Both the position numbers and the translations under genes were made by a program. A stretch of DNA of 5,501 nt from Candidatus Babeliales bacterium (GTDB lineage: Bacteria > Babelota > Babeliae > Babelales > CAIQNR01). The notes beneath the pieces were generated by a model. That model saw only the letters and a list, made by a program, of their open reading frames with translations. It did no database searches and was not told the origin of the DNA. Where the stretch lies: positions 1-5,501 of the forward strand of contig JAIPGS010000065.1 in assembly GCA_021735725.1 (NCBI GenBank). The letters are read 5' to 3'. Numbering within the stretch: position 1 is the stretch's first letter; each line of letters opens with the position of its first letter. Below, piece by piece: positions 4,878-5,501 of this stretch.

Positions 4878-5399
4878 TTATTTCCCTAAAAACTCTCTAG
4901 TAACTCCCCTCTTATCCCTGGCTATTTTAGAATCAGGCATAGTTTTAAGATTATCTCCATAATAACCTCTACCGTGTTGAATGTTCTGTCTAATATACTT
5001 TTTACTGTCTATACCATAATCCCTGTCTGACTCTAAACCAATTTTCTCTGAACCAGGACTATCTAGAATATCTTTATCTCTATCTTCAATCATTTCCTCT
5101 AACAACTGCTCCTCAACAATCTCAGAGGGCTTTATAAGTTCATCAGCTTTTAATTCTAGCTCATCTGCAAGATCTTCCTCGCCTTCTTCATTATCATCTC
5201 CAAGTTTTATATGATCAGTAAAATCATAGTCATCAGCCACATCTTCAGGGCTGATAAATTTTTTTCTAGGATCATTTTTATTTACCAACTCTTCATCTTC
5301 ATCAACAGGTAATTCTCCTTTTGGTTGACGGTTTTTACGATCTACAGATTCTTTTATAGTAGCTTTTTCATCTGTAAATTTAGGTTTAAAATTAAACAT
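4878..5399 (-). CDS. Acidic, probably disordered protein of unknown function
   Basis: This is a 173-residue protein with no signal peptide, membrane segment or cysteine. Residues 1-30 are mixed basic and acidic. Residues about 32-112 are dominated by Asp and Glu (for example GDDNEEGEEDLADELE) and are likely disordered, with a possible helix at about 76-108. The last 60 residues are more balanced and carry aromatic and basic residues (KKYIRQNIQHGRGYYGDN; ending RGVTREFLGK), which may be the part that binds a partner. I do not recognise a family. It lies on the inferred chromosomal side of the att-like site, alone, with a terminator behind it. The start at 5399 has no Shine-Dalgarno sequence; the region before it is A/T-rich without a clear promoter. 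The sustained open frame, sensible start and terminator support it as a real gene. Confidence 0.75.
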   Translation of the reverse strand: MFNFKPKFTDEKATIKESVDRKNRQPKGELPVDEDEELVNKNDPRKKFISPEDVADDYDFTDHIKLGDDNEEGEEDLADELELKADELIKPSEIVEEQLLEEMIEDRDKDILDSPGSEKIGLESDRDYGIDSKKYIRQNIQHGRGYYGDNLKTMPDSKIARDKRGVTREFLGK

Positions 5400-5501
5400 A
5401 AATAGTATTAATTAAATTTTATAATTCACTTATAATAATTATTTTAATATCTTTTAAAAACTAAAACAAGCCAAAATCCCTTGACAACAATAGAAACTTG
5501 C

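Noticed and set aside
1..5399. Alternative genetic code with UGA read as glycine, because no gene here ends in TGA
   Set aside because: No frame contains an in-frame TGA, and six stops of TAA or TAG are too few to argue for recoding.
5481..5501. TTGACA at 5481-5486 as a plus-strand -35 box for a gene beyond the window
   Set aside because: The matching -10 position lies past the end of the sequence, so it cannot be judged.

Overview
The window looks like a piece of a small, AT-rich bacterial genome from the Candidate Phyla Radiation (Patescibacteria, probably a Parcubacteria-like lineage). This rests on the secreted protein with two copies of a 44-residue 'SGQILLQVE..GEAWYV..YLGRPADAFNVMRELGLGI'-type repeat, on several small membrane proteins that begin with a UPF0547-like zinc ribbon, and on very tight gene packing with almost no Shine-Dalgarno sequences. 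The lineage is an inference from protein style, not from a marker gene.

Left block (1-2609, minus strand): an apparent four-gene operon. It starts with a signal-peptide surface protein (1367-2446). Three short-spaced genes follow (1109-1357, 791-1096 and a gene running off the window at base 1), each encoding a zinc ribbon of four cysteines followed by membrane segments. Gaps between genes are only 9-12 bases. Upstream of the first gene lies a strongly folded leader (about 2475-2609) that can form a three-way junction or, alternatively, an intrinsic terminator. It is a good candidate for a riboswitch or attenuator, and I cannot match it to a family I know.

Middle block (2735-4001, plus strand): a sigma70-type promoter, a DUF3800 protein (predicted RNase H-like nuclease fold) and, one base after its stop, a 142-residue protein that distantly resembles BECR-type RNase toxins. 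A strong terminator closes the unit. This two-gene cassette is the best candidate for an undescribed defence or toxin-type system.

Right block (4002-5501): about 870 bases without a convincing protein gene. It is not empty. It contains a possible small RNA on the minus strand (4018-4118). It also contains two pairs of short direct repeats phased at one helical turn (4547-4566, 4590-4607) inside or beside an inverted repeat. These are followed by what reads as the last 23 bases of a tRNA gene including CCA (4687-4709), with no 5' part of that tRNA, and then by a tRNA-style terminator. That combination is the usual signature of the distal attachment site of an element integrated into a tRNA gene. 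In this reading bases 1-4709 belong to an integrated element whose other end, intact tRNA and integrase lie to the left outside the window, and 4710-5501 is the chromosome. The chromosomal side carries a gene for an acidic protein of unknown function (4878-5399, minus strand) with its own terminator.
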